DNA of 34,030 bases, taken from positions 538,634 to 572,663 of the forward strand of contig NW_008246088.1 of the NCBI RefSeq assembly GCF_000281045.1. The letters are read 5' to 3'. Numbering within the stretch: position 1 is the stretch's first letter; each line of letters opens with the position of its first letter. Made by a program: the position numbers and the translations under genes. Of this stretch, positions 19,644-29,715 are shown one piece after another. Source of the stretch: Saprolegnia diclina VS20. Taxonomy: Eukaryota > Oomycota > Saprolegniomycetes > Saprolegniales > Saprolegniaceae. The notes beneath the pieces were generated by a model that ran no database searches, was not told the DNA's origin, and saw only the letters and a program-made list of their open reading frames with translations.

Positions 19644-22095
19644 ATGGACACCACCAACGCATCGCCACCAGAATCTGCACCCTTAGCTGCAACAGCGACG
19701 ACACCATTGGCCGCATCCGAGTCTACGCCGATAGCTGCAACAGAGACGGCACTAGAGGCTGCGCCAGCTGACGAGTCAGCGCACCCGTTTGCTCCGCATG
19801 CGGGCGACGGCCCCAAGATGCCACCGACGTCGCCACGCCCGGTGATCACACCGTCGCTGCGTGCCACACCGCGAAGCGCGCCGACACCAAGTGCTGTGGC
19901 GCAGCAGAGCAGCACGCCACGCAGTGTACGCTTTGCAGACGAGAGCCTGACACCTCCAGCGTTGACGCCCGAGCCAAGCCACGAGCTACCCAAGGTGTCC
20001 CCGCCCAAGGCATCTGTACTTGGTACCCGGCGAAGCGCAAGCAAGAAGTACGCCATTACGGAGCTTCAAGAAAGCGGTAGCGACGATGCGGAAGACAAGC
20101 CGAAAGACGTCGCGCTCGAAGACGATCTCGAGCTCCCTGGGTTTGACCCGTCGATGCCAAAGCCCAAGCTCAAACTCAAACTGACGCGCCAGCTCACTTT
20201 TCAGCAGCGCCAGCGCCGGCAGATCCGCAAGCACAAACGTGTTTTGCTCGCGACATCCCACTCGCTCTTTGCGTTTGCTTCCTTTTGGTTTCGAACGCTC
20301 GTGAGTTTGCACACTCACGAGTGGATGGCGTACCTCCTGGTACGATACGCATATCTCAATCTCAATTCTCAAAAACAGAATGCTAGATTGTGTTTGGCTT
20401 GCTCGGCGAATGCACGACACCCGGTCCACGCTACAACGTTGCGATCGGCGCGCTCCTCTTGACCGTACCCGTCAAAAAGGTAGCACATTGTCCATGGTGT
20501 CGGAATCTCAACATCAAAACCGTCGCTAGATTGAGCTCCACTTGACGACGACCGGCATGGTTGTTGCGATTCTCGTGGACCTTTTCTGGCTCTGTCGCTC
20601 AGACGAACGAAGCTACGGCGCGATCTTCCCGTGGCAGCTCACGTCGTTCTGCCGCGTCTGGACGGCGCTCTGCATGCTGCTAAAAGTGTGGCTCTCGCTC
20701 TCCGTGTACTGGTACCTCGACCCGCAACTCAAAACCACCCCGTCGCAACGACCGCTCAAGCCCTTCCACCTCAAGTGGCAGGTGCTTCTGGATCGGGCTC
20801 GCTTCTTCTTTCCGACAACAATTCTGCCGCCGCCGACGCAAATGTCGAGGGCCGTCCTCCTCCGCATTGTCGCGCTGCTCTACATCTACTGCCTCGGCAG
20901 CGTCGTCTTGCTCTTCCTCGGTATCATTGCGTGCTTCTCCTTCACCATGTACCCGCAATTTCAAGTGGCGTCTCTGGGCATCCCCTTGCACTACATGCTT
21001 CTGACCTCGGGCGTCGCCTCAATGGCAGCACTGCTTTTGTTTTTGAGCAACTTGCACACGCCCATTTGGCGCTGCTTAAGTTTGCTCTGGCGCCTCGCCT
21101 CGTATACGGGGCCGCTCATTCACTGGCACGGCGTCGGCTACACGAACGACCTCAACTGGATCAAGATGGTCACGATCGCCAAGCTTGTGGACGCGTGCTG
21201 CGGCCTATACCTCTTCTTGGTGCTCTACGCGTCGTTCCACCAAGGCACGTCCTTCTATGGCGGTGTCACCGCGCTGCTCTTGATTGCGACCGGCTTTAAC
21301 GTGCTACTGCAGTGCTGGGTGCCGCTGCTTTTGCTCGTCTTGTACAAGTTTATCAGTGTCATGGAGCAGACCCACCGGGACTATGATACATACCACCTCC
21401 TGCCGCGCAACTGGGACGCCGAGGACCACGCGGTCGAGAACAGCAGCAGCGACGACGAGGATGCCAGCGACAGCGACGGCACGAACGAGTCGAGCTCCTC
21501 GTCTGCTTCATCGGCATCGTCGGAGAGTGACAGCGCGCCCTCCATATCGGAAAATGAGGCGGACAGTAGCCACGCGCGACGTCGCCGACGCCACGCGCGC
21601 CCGAGTGCGCCACCCGCCGACGTCTGGGTCCGGCACCACGATGCGTACGACCGCGCCTATGTTCGCAATACGATCACGGGCGAGACCTTCTGGGACGATG
21701 AGGATGCGCCGGCCAATGAGGACGCGTCGCCGCTAAGCTGCACGCTGTACATGACGCACGACGACTTCAAGTACTTTTGGAACAGTTTGGAGTACTCGGG
21801 GGGATTTGCGTGTCGGATTTGCGGGCTGCCGACGGTCGAGGCGCTCACAGAGCACCTCGCGGCCTGTCGCTTCTACGTCATCACCGACGGCATGGCGTCC
21901 GAGACGATCCGCGCCGTGTACTTGTACGCAATTCACTCGGCGACCATGGCGCATTTTCTCGGTGCGTTCCTTCTCGACAGCCTCAGCAACGAGCTTGAAG
22001 CCAAGTTCAAGTGCGACCAAGTTGAGATGGTGCCCGAGATCGTCCAGTGCCTCCAACTCAAGGTGCTCCTCGGCGACTACGAGCAACTCCGCTAA
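19644..22095 (+). CDS. Multipass membrane protein of unknown function with WW-like module and Cys/His cluster, 3 exons
   Basis: The exons are 19644-20339, 20387-20479 and 20530-22095, with introns of 47 and 50 nt; 784 residues. The first about 150 residues are low-complexity Ala/Thr/Pro/Ser, followed by a basic stretch. Hydrophobic segments follow: one each in exons 1 and 2, then several in exon 3 (VVAILVDLFWLC, LLRIVALLYIYCLGSVVLLFLGIIACF, HYMLLTSGVASMAALLLFL, LYLFLVLYASF, ALLLIATGFNVLLQCWVPLLLLVLY), about 6-8 in all. After an acidic Ser-rich loop comes a WW-like module (WVRHHDAYDRAYVRNTITGETFW). Then there is a possible zinc-binding CRICG ... HLAAC and a helical end. I recognise no named family; it may be an oomycete membrane scaffold or channel-like protein. 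The ATG at 19644 is the first in frame. Confidence 0.78.
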
Positions 22096-22716
22096 CCTTG
22101 TCTGCATTATGCATCCGTGTATGGGATCAAAGTATGTCCCCACTCAGTCCATGCAAGGGAATTCCCTTGGCCAAGCACTCGTAGTACGAAAGATTTATGT
22201 CTGATGCTTGCTACCAGGGCATGATGCTGTCAACGAAAAGGTGTTGACCACGTTCAGGGTCTTTGCAGCAACTAGAACTGAATACTTCGACGAATTAATG
22301 GGGTGGTAAAGAAAAATGGCGTGTGTAGTTTGATGCATTGGAGAGGATGTTGGCATGGGGTCCTCCCAGAGGGAGGTCAGAAATTGGTGAAGCCGCATTG
22401 TTTGTAAGACGTCCACGGTAATCTTTAGTAAAAGGCGAAAGATTAGTACGAGTAAACGCTTTACTGCGGGATGTTTATGCCCAGTGAAATTTTCTGACAT
22501 TGCTACAAGTGAAAGTGCAATGAGCATAATTTTTGTTCCCCACGTACGTTGAGTGGCAAATGACCAGGCAAGACACGGTCAAACGCGTTTTATTCCTGAT
22601 TTTTGTAAGACTGACAAGAGAGACCAAATCCACTCGTGTCCTTAGCTATAGCCAATACCAGAGCTAATACACCGTCTCTCATATATTGTCTTCAAAGCAT
22701 GAAGCTACTGCGGAGG
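22096..22716. other. AT-richer spacer before the assembly gap
   Basis: This 621-nt stretch has lower G+C than the flanking genes. The minus strand holds an open frame with an ATG near 22496 ending at 22195 (about 98 codons, starts MSENFTGHKH). Its A/T-ending codons are unlike every real gene here and I recognise nothing in it. It could be decayed mobile DNA next to the foldback element. Confidence 0.4.
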
Positions 22717-22896
22717 NNNNNNNNNNNNNNNNNNNNNNNNNNNNNNNNNNNNNNNNNNNNNNNNNNNNNNNNNNNNNNNNNNNNNNNNNNNNNNNNNNNN
22801 NNNNNNNNNNNNNNNNNNNNNNNNNNNNNNNNNNNNNNNNNNNNNNNNNNNNNNNNNNNNNNNNNNNNNNNNNNNNNNNNNNNNNNNNNNNNNNNN
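22717..22896. other. Assembly gap (180 N)
   Basis: An unbroken run of 180 N bases abuts the outer end of the left arm of the inverted repeat, so the repeat probably broke the assembly. The true length is unknown. Confidence 1.
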
Positions 22897-23426
22897 GTAG
22901 CATGATCACACTTTGGACAAGCGGCAAGCGACAATGGCGGTACATATTTATCCGGGCAACATTATCCGGATGAAATGTGCTCGTCGGCGATGCTCGGCAG
23001 CTCGTTGACGACGTTTGGAGTTTTTTATGGAGTCGCATGTTTCGCTCGATATGCGTAGCGTAGGACGCAGGGAGTCCAAAAACCAAAGAATGGGACTCGT
23101 AGCGTGCCTACAGCCTGCGTTGTGCGCCGTCCAAGTTGGCAAAAACTGATACTGAATCTAGTATCAGTGTATCAAGCGACCACCATATTACATTTGGAAG
23201 GAGCGCAGGCTGTAGGCACGCTACGAGCCCCATTCTTTGGTTTTTGGACTCCCTGCGTCCTACGCTATCCATATCGAGCGAAACATGCGACTCCATAAAA
23301 AACTCCAAACGTCGTCAACGAGCTGCCGAGCATCGCCGACGAGCACATTTCATCCGGATAATGTTGCCCGGATAAATATGTACCGCCATTGTCGCTTGCC
23401 GCTTGTCCAAAGTGTGATCATGCTAC
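22897..23426. repeat. Near-perfect inverted repeat (foldback element), 223-nt arms
   Basis: The left arm 22897-23119 and right arm 23204-23426 are reverse complements over 223 nt with only three mismatches and no indels by eye (two near 23053, one near 23095). They surround an 84-nt loop. The arms carry TTATCCGGGCAACATTATCC-type sequence, resembling the TATCCGGATA motif near gene starts. No transposase is visible. A foldback or MITE-like element is the likeliest reading; a transcript would form a long hairpin. The outer left boundary may lie inside the gap, so target-site duplications cannot be judged. Confidence 0.95.
23146..23167. repeat. Small palindrome inside the foldback loop
   Basis: CTGATACT and AGTATCAG (8-nt perfect arms, 6-nt spacer) sit in the centre of the 84-nt loop between the large arms. 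Confidence 0.9.
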
Positions 23427-23573
23427 CGATATGTAGTGCTCCTGCTACCGGTAGCAATACTGCTCCTCCTCGCATGTAAATACCCACAAAACGAGTACAT
23501 AGTGATTGTGCACTTGATATAGAAAAACTGTTTTATGCACGCGTACTTTCGGTGCTGATGGACGTTCTTGCCA

Positions 23574-23728
23574 CTAAGAGATCGCGTCGATCTGCTTGAC
23601 GCAAAGCTTCTTGACGTCGTTGCGCTTGATCTTGATTGTCGACATCCTGTGATCACATCAAGCAAGCGAGTCTGTGGTCGTGGAGCAAACATGTAATAGG
23701 ATATGGACGGCCGTCGCCATATGAACAT
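23574..23728 (-). CDS. Possible very small spliced reading frame, unknown
   Basis: On the minus strand, an ATG at 23645 begins a 23-codon frame with host-like codons (starts MSTIKIKRNDVKKLCVK), stopping at 23574. It can be joined upstream, across a 44-nt GTTTGC...CACAG intron (23647-23690), to an exon starting with an ATG at 23728, giving 36 residues. The codon character looks coding, but the product is tiny and matches nothing I know. It could be the last exon of a broken gene. Confidence 0.22.
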
Positions 23729-23773
23729 GGTGCAAATTAAAACGTGGACATTGTCATCCGGCCATTCGCTCGC

Positions 23774-23783
23774 TATCCGGATA
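23774..23783. promoter_or_regulatory. TATCCGGATA palindrome just upstream of DDX59
   Basis: A perfect 10-bp palindrome followed by CTCACTCGAG, ending 10 nt before the ATG at 23794. It is identical over 13 nt (TATCCGGATACTC) to the copy at 14697. A core-promoter or transcription-factor site is inferred. Confidence 0.4.
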
Positions 23784-23793
23784 CTCACTCGAG

Positions 23794-25640
23794 ATGGCCG
23801 ACGGAGTTGAAGACGCCATCGTGGCACGTTGCGCTGCCCAGCGCGCGGCCGTCGATGGCGAGCCCGTCTGCGCTCTCTGCGGCCGCTACGGCGCCTACGT
23901 CTGCGATGCAACGGACGAAGACGTCTGCAGCCTCGAGTGCCGGGACACCGCGCAAGCCCGCGCCGCAACCCGCGGACTCCGCGCGGAGCTGGGGCTCGCG
24001 GTCACACCAGACTCGGCGACGCCGCTCGCAACGACCTTCGACGATGTCGATTTGGCACCCGAGCTTGTTGCTAACATGGCGCGCGCAGAGCTGCTGCAGC
24101 CGACTCCGATCCAGATGCAAGTGTTGCCTCTCGGGCGTGCAGGCCACGACGTACTTGGCCCATAATGGCTCTCCACGTCGCGCCTCATGCGGATCTGTAG
24201 GTTCTTCTATGCGCGCCAACAGGCACGGGCAAAACGGTGGCGTTTCTGCTGCCGCTGCTCGCCCGCACGATGGCGGCGCGCTTTGAGATCCACGGGATCC
24301 TCGGCCTCATCCTCGCGCCCGTCCGCGAGCTCTGCATACAAATTGAAGCCCAGATCAAGGTAGTCTCGACTGCAAGGCGCCTGCGATGTGGCGTTTATCG
24401 ACGCTGCATAGGCACTCGTGCAAGGCATTCCGAAGATGCGAACCGCGCTGCTCGTGGGCGGTCTGCCTCTGCCCAACCAAGTACGTTGGCTCTCCTATTC
24501 GCGTGCTACACTAGGACAGTAGCTCCACCGACTCGCCCAAGGTCCGCAAGTGCTCATTGGTACCCCCGGACGTCTCTTGGCCATCCATACCGACCACGGC
24601 TTGATGCTGCACGACGTCCGTACCTGCGTCCTCGACGAAGCCGATCGGCTCTGCGACGATGAGTTTCGAGACGCAACGACCACGCTGCTCTCGCTTCTGC
24701 CTCCAAATCGCCAGCTCTTCTTTGCCAGCGCAACCATGACGCCAGCTGCGGAGGCCATTGCTCGCACGCTGGCACCTGACGTTCTCCGCGTGACGCACAG
24801 ATTCTCGTCGGGTCTGGCGGTTGACATTCCTCATCATGTGACCCAGCATGTGCAGTTCGTTGCCAACGCTCAGAAGACAAAGCGCCTCTTCGAGCTGCTT
24901 CGGGGGAAACCTTCTGACGACCCGCTGCACGCGACCGTACGATACGTCGTTTATGGACGAGATGCGGAGACCCAACATGGTTTTATGGTTCGTAGCTTGT
25001 GTTTGTGGCGTCCCAGCAAGGCGCCGACGTGCTCGTCAAGTCCATCTACAAGGCGTGCAACGTCCCAGCCCTCTCGATCCACGGCGGCAAGTCCCAGGTA
25101 CAATTGCATATGGATGCCCATTGTACGATATGGACGGCGTAGGCCGCGCGGCTGCAAGCGATGGAGGCGTTTGTGGCAGGAACCGCGTCCATCTTGGTGG
25201 CGACGTACGTCTTGGGGCGCGGTATGGACCTCCTCAGCGTCGACGACGTGGTCATCTTTGACTTGCCGCCGACCGTCGACGGTACGTACCGACAGATATG
25301 TATCGCGCGCATCCACGTATGGATGCTAGAGTACGTGCACCTTGTGGGCCGTGCAGGACGCAGTGGCGATCCCGGGCGCGCGACCGTGTTTGTCAACGAA
25401 GAGAACGCGCGGCTCTTCCCGGCGCTCACGAGCGGTGCCTGGGCGAGTGTGCGGGACTTGCCAAAACAAGTGACCGACGTGAGCGTTTCCGAGCGCAAGC
25501 GGGAGCGCGTGCAAATCGAAGCGCTGTGCCAACGCGCCCACGCCGCTGCCACCCACTGGCAACACTGGACGTCGACCAAGCGCAAGCGGGACGATGGCGA
25601 CACCGCCGCTAGGCAGCCCCGGCAGCGCATACACGACTAA
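23794..25640 (+). CDS. DDX59: DDX59-like DEAD-box RNA helicase with HIT zinc finger, 7 exons
   Basis: The exons are 23794-24150, 24201-24359, 24412-24480, 24523-24936, 24996-25097, 25143-25281 and 25330-25640, with introns of 42-59 nt; 516 residues. An N-terminal HIT-type zinc finger (PVCALCGRYGAYVCDATDEDVCSLEC) is the DDX59 hallmark. Helicase motifs follow: Q motif (LLQPTPIQMQ), I (APTGTGKT), Ia (PVRELCIQ), TPGR, II (LDEADRL), III (FASAT), SIHGGKSQ, V (LGRGMDLLSV) and VI (HLVGRAGR). The C-terminus is basic (KRKRDD). In vertebrates DDX59 loss causes an orofaciodigital, cilium-linked syndrome; its RNA targets here are unknown. The start ATG gives the complete finger. The join after exon 4 uses the longest intron (59 nt) and is the least certain. 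Confidence 0.92.
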
Positions 25641-26759
25641 ACTATGCTTTTTAAACTAAGTAGGCAGTGTCACTCGACGCAACACAAGTCGCAAGGACAC
25701 TGTACCGATAAGGTTAGTTAGTAGAATTGGAAGATGACGCAATTGATTGCACGACACTGTCGGAGGCATCATCCGTGGGTGGAGACCTACCCCTTATCTG
25801 CAAAGACAGCAACATCGATGACGGCGACGAAGATGGTCCTCAGCATGCTTCTCTCTGCATACATTCCGCATCAAGTGCATGTATTCCTTGGGACGCTGTC
25901 GCGTTGTGATTGGACAATACGAGATTTAGGTGCCCGTGGAGAATGCCACGTACCCACGAGTGCGGGGTCGGCAGCTCTCGCATGACGACGTCTCTCTGGG
26001 CACCGCATCTACGTACTGTCGTCGTATTGGGTAGCTACGCTCTGCTCGGTCTACGCTCCACGTCCCACGTCCCATAGTACAAGTTGTCGCTGCGACGTAC
26101 ACTAAGTTTGGACCTTGCAGGTGCGTGTAGCTGTGCGAGTAGCCACATCGTACATTCTCGAAAACATTCTTCGCGTGTCCTATGGTGCGAGAGACGCCGC
26201 CAGCATTAGCTGCGCGTCCCTTCTTGAACCTGGCTGTTGCACCACGCCGGTGCACCAAGTCCCGCTCGATGGTCTCGCTCCGAGGCGCCGTGGCTGTCCA
26301 TGCCAAGGCCTCAACCTATGCTAGTAGCGGCTACGGCTAGTATGTTTACGCGGACGTCCGCGGAAGCTCGCACCTACAGTCTGACATCCGCACATACTTT
26401 TTGGCTTGTCCACATGCGACGTGGACGCATCTTCTCTGTTCGTGGACAGCTCGTCGCTTCGCCGGGCAGCGCCGACCCTCGCCGCATGCAGCCATCATGG
26501 GCTACATGCCCATGCAGCTACGCGCCTCGATGAGGCAATGGCCTCCGCGCACGTCGCGCCGACGCACCCGTCGTGCCGGCTGTCCATGTCCTACGCGGCC
26601 TGATTCGGACGGATTGCGTTATTTTTGGCCACAGCAAAAGATTTTCCTGTATTTTAATGCGACATGCCATACAAAACCAAGGTATTCTGCAACGATATCT
26701 TTAAATTAATTGGATCCAGAGGTGCGAAGGCCGCGGATTTCCTCATTTCGAAAGCTGCC
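25641..26759. other. Long intergenic region upstream of fimbrin
   Basis: These 1119 nt contain several short open frames on both strands. One (about 26406-26603, plus) is GC-rich and Ser/Ala/His-rich, but lacks an ATG start and recognisable similarity. Another (25734-25985, plus) has an ATG and a vaguely helical product but poor codon bias. Neither could be tied by splicing to a convincing gene. The last 20 nt hold the fimbrin Inr-like element. Confidence 0.5.
26743..26749 (+). promoter_or_regulatory. Inr-like element (TCATTTC) before fimbrin
   Basis: TCATTTC matches the oomycete initiator consensus YCAYTYY and lies 10 nt before the ATG at 26760. It supports that ATG over the in-frame ATG at 26664, which would lie upstream of transcription start. 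Confidence 0.45.
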
Positions 26760-29144
26760 ATGTCGTATCTTGTGCCCTCCGAGTACCTCCAGAAGTTCTC
26801 GCCCAAGGAGATCCAGGACCTCAAGCGGGCCTTCAAGCAGTTCGACGCTGATGGCGACGGCTCCATCGACGCCTCCGAGCTCAGCAACGTCCTCCTCGCG
26901 GTCGGCGAGGTGCCATCGGACGCGTTCGTCGCCGACCTCATCGCGTCGGTCGACACGGACAAGAGCGGGACGATCGAGTTCCCCGAGTTCCTCACACTGC
27001 TCTACGAGCTGCGCCACCCGATGCCGACGTCGGCGCCGAGCTACCCGACAGGGCCCGTCTTCAACAATGCCGCCGCCGTCAACTCGTGGAACTCGACGGC
27101 GTTCACGAAGCCGCCATCGCCGGTCGCGTCGCCGACCGAAGCCGCCGCGACGTCGTTTGCGCCGCGCAACTCGAACTTTGCCGCCGCGTCGGCGGCCTTT
27201 AACAAGGGCAAGAGCACGCCTGTCCCGTCGGCGGCGCCCATCAAGAAGACGGCCGCACCGTCATACGTGCCGCCACCCCCGCCTGTCCCAGTGACTCCAG
27301 CACCTGCTGTGACGCCGACGGGCGGCAACAAGTCGGCGTTTGCAGCCGCGGCTGCCAAGTTCAACACCAAGTCGCCGGTCTCAACCCCGCCTGTGACGCC
27401 GAGCCGCAAGACGAGCGGTTTTTCGGGCGCGTCGTCGCCGGCGCAGGCCCATGCCGCTGCCAACGCGCCGCTCCAGCGCACGGCGAGCGCGCTGGCGAGC
27501 GTTGTGCAGAAGCACCTCAACATCCACGAGAGCCGCAGTGCGACCGGCGGCGTCCACTCGTACTCGGACGAAGAAAAGATGGCGTTTGCCGAGCACATCA
27601 ACAACTGCCTGTCCGGTGATGCGCACCTGGCCTACCTGCCGATCGACCCGTCGGGCCACGACCTCTTTGCCTCGGTCACGGACGGTATTCTCCTCTGCAA
27701 GCTCATCAACCTCGTACGTTCCGTGATGCCATCACGTCGTTTAGTCTCATGTATCTAGGCGGTGCCCGACACGATCGACATGCGCGCCGTCAACATCAAG
27801 AACAAGCTCAACGTGTACGAGATGACGGAGAACCACAACTTGTGCATCAACGCCGCCAAGTCGATTGGGTGTTCGATCGTCAACATTGGCCCGTCGGACC
27901 TCCTCGAGGGCAAGCCGATCCTCGTGCTCGGGCTTGTGTGGCAGATCATCCGCATCCAGCTCACGGCGACCATCAACCTCAAGAACCACCCGGAGCTCGT
28001 GCGTCTCCTTCTCGATGGCGAGTCGCTCGAGGACTTTATGAAGCTGCCGCCCGAGCAAATCTTGCTGCGTTGGGTCAACTACCATTTGGCGGCAGCGCAC
28101 CACGACAAGAAGGTACACCTTGACACTTTTTGTATCAATGTATCAATGTACATCGACTAGATTCACAACTTTGGCCGCGACGTGGCCGACGCGACGGTCT
28201 ACTCGGTCTTGCTCCACCAGATTGCGCCGAGCACGTGCGACGTGTGCAAGGAGCCGACGGCGCTCGAGCGTGCGACGCATGTGATTCGCAACGCGGAGAA
28301 GCTGCACGTCGATGCGTTCATCAAGCCCAGCGACATTACGAGCGGCAATACGAAGCTCAACTTGTCGTTTGTGGCCCAGCTCTTCAACACGTGTCCGGCG
28401 CTCGATGACGTGGACGTGACCGCGCAGCTCCAGGAGATTCTCGACGACGACGTGGGCGACACGCGCGAAGAGCGCTGCTTCCGCATGTGGATCAACTCGC
28501 TCGGGCTCTCAGAGACGTATGTGAACCACCTCTTTTCGGACTTGAAGGACGGCATGGTCATCCTCAAGACGCTCGACAAGATGGAGCCGGGTGTCGTGAG
28601 CTGGACCAAAGCGAATGTCGCGCCAGCCAACAAGTTTAAGAAGGTCGAAAACTGCAACTACTGCGTCGTGCTCGGGAAGCAGCTCAAGTTTTCGCTCGTC
28701 AACATTGGCGGCGTCGACATTGCCGAAGGCAACAAGAAGCTCGTGCTCTCGCTCATTTGGCAGATGATGCGCCACAACTCACTCAAGCTCCTCTCGTCGC
28801 TCGGGAAGGACGTGAGCGACAAGGACATTATCGAGTGGGCGAACGCCAAAGCCGTGCGCCACAACAAGCGGATGGTGACCTTCCGAGACGCGATGCTCTC
28901 GGACGCAGTGTACCTCTTGGATCTGGTCGCGGCCGTCGAGCCCCGGGCGGTCAACTGGGACGCGGTCGTCGAGCACGCGTCGAGTGACGAGGACAAGGCA
29001 GCGAACGCCAAGTATGCCATCTCGTGCGCCCGCAAGATTGGCGCCACCGTCTTCTTGACGTACGAAGACATTGTCGAGGTCAAGCCCAAGATGATCATGA
29101 CCTTTGTCGCGTCGCTCATGACGCTGGAGAAGCGTCATTATTAG
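26760..29144 (+). CDS. Fimbrin/plastin, actin-bundling protein (2 EF-hands, 4 calponin-homology domains)
   Basis: Three exons, 26760-27713, 27759-28112 and 28161-29144 (introns of 45 and 48 nt), give 763 residues. Two EF-hands lie at the N-terminus (loops about 29-40 and 65-76, both with full acidic ligands). A linker of about 170 residues (90-262) rich in Pro, Ala, Ser and Thr follows, including PPPPPVP (171-177) and two FAAA-like repeats (140-152 and 193-206). Four calponin-homology domains form two actin-binding modules (e.g. INLAVPDTIDMRAVN, IGCSIVNIGPSDLLEGKP, RCFRMWINSLG, FSLVNIGGVDIAEGNKKL). It would cross-link actin filaments under calcium control. An in-frame ATG at 26664 exists, but GCCATG context and the Inr at 26743 favour 26760. 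Confidence 0.93.
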
Positions 29145-29715
29145 ACCCTAACGACTACTTAAGTATCTGCCTCCTTCTCAAGTGTATGGCGTATCGTACA
29201 TCTCTCCTCATCATCGCCACGACGTGTCGAGGAAACGCAGCTCTTATTGGCCAGCAATTCGTCGTAGGTTGTTGAGGAGCCCACCAAACGACCGATTGAC
29301 CAAACCAACGAGCAGCTGTGGACCCAGCGCATGGCGGACGTTGGGCGAGACGGCGTGCGATGGCAGAGTCGGACGTCACGTGCCGCCACGCGGTGTCGAC
29401 GGTTCAGCCTGCAGCGAGGAGTGCGCTGAACGAGCGCTTGGCCCATGCTGTGAGTAGGATATCGACGGTACTAGTCGAGGACACTGCATCGTCGTAGTTA
29501 GTCGGTATCGTAGTTTTGCTAGTCGATGCGTCGTCGCCGCTGTCGATGCATGTCATCGTGTCGGTTTCACGCGCGAATCGCCACGAGCCAATCACTTGCA
29601 GCCAGTGGATATCCTCCTGTGAGAATCGATCGGCTGACTCGATCGGTTTGTAGAGGGTTTCGAGACCACCAATGATTATCGAGATTGCCATTTCCCAAAT
29701 ATCCATCGAGCGAGC
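29145..29715. other. Intergenic region upstream of the DDX21-like gene
   Basis: 571 nt. The minus strand is open from an ATG at 29706 to a stop at 29404 (about 100 codons, starts MDIWEMAISIIIGGLETLYK). This frame continues the long antisense opening of the helicase gene, and its codons are not host-like, so I do not call it a gene. The plus strand carries an Inr-like element at 29688. Confidence 0.5.
29688..29694 (+). promoter_or_regulatory. Inr/FPR-like core promoter element (CCATTTC) before the DDX21-like gene
   Basis: CCATTTC matches the oomycete initiator consensus YCAYTYY, and the overlapping CATTTCC fits the flanking promoter region consensus MWTTTNC. It lies 21 nt before the ATG at 29716, implying a very short 5' UTR. 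Confidence 0.5.

Larger units (their letters stand above)
23427..23793. other. Spacer between foldback element and DDX59, with promoter motif
   Basis: These 367 nt include a CTACCGGTAG palindrome near 23448, a possible tiny minus-strand reading frame (separate entry) and the TATCCGGATA motif just before the DDX59 start. Otherwise nothing is recognised. Confidence 0.5.

Noticed and set aside
22195-22527. A minus-strand open frame of about 100 codons beside the gap
   Set aside because: A/T-ending codons unlike the rest of the window, no recognisable domain, and no promoter or splice support. Kept only as a note in the spacer entry.
26664-26759. An upstream in-frame ATG that would add 32 residues to fimbrin
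   Set aside because: The sequence is AT-rich and non-coding in character, and an Inr-like TCATTTC lies between this ATG and the one at 26760, which also has better context.
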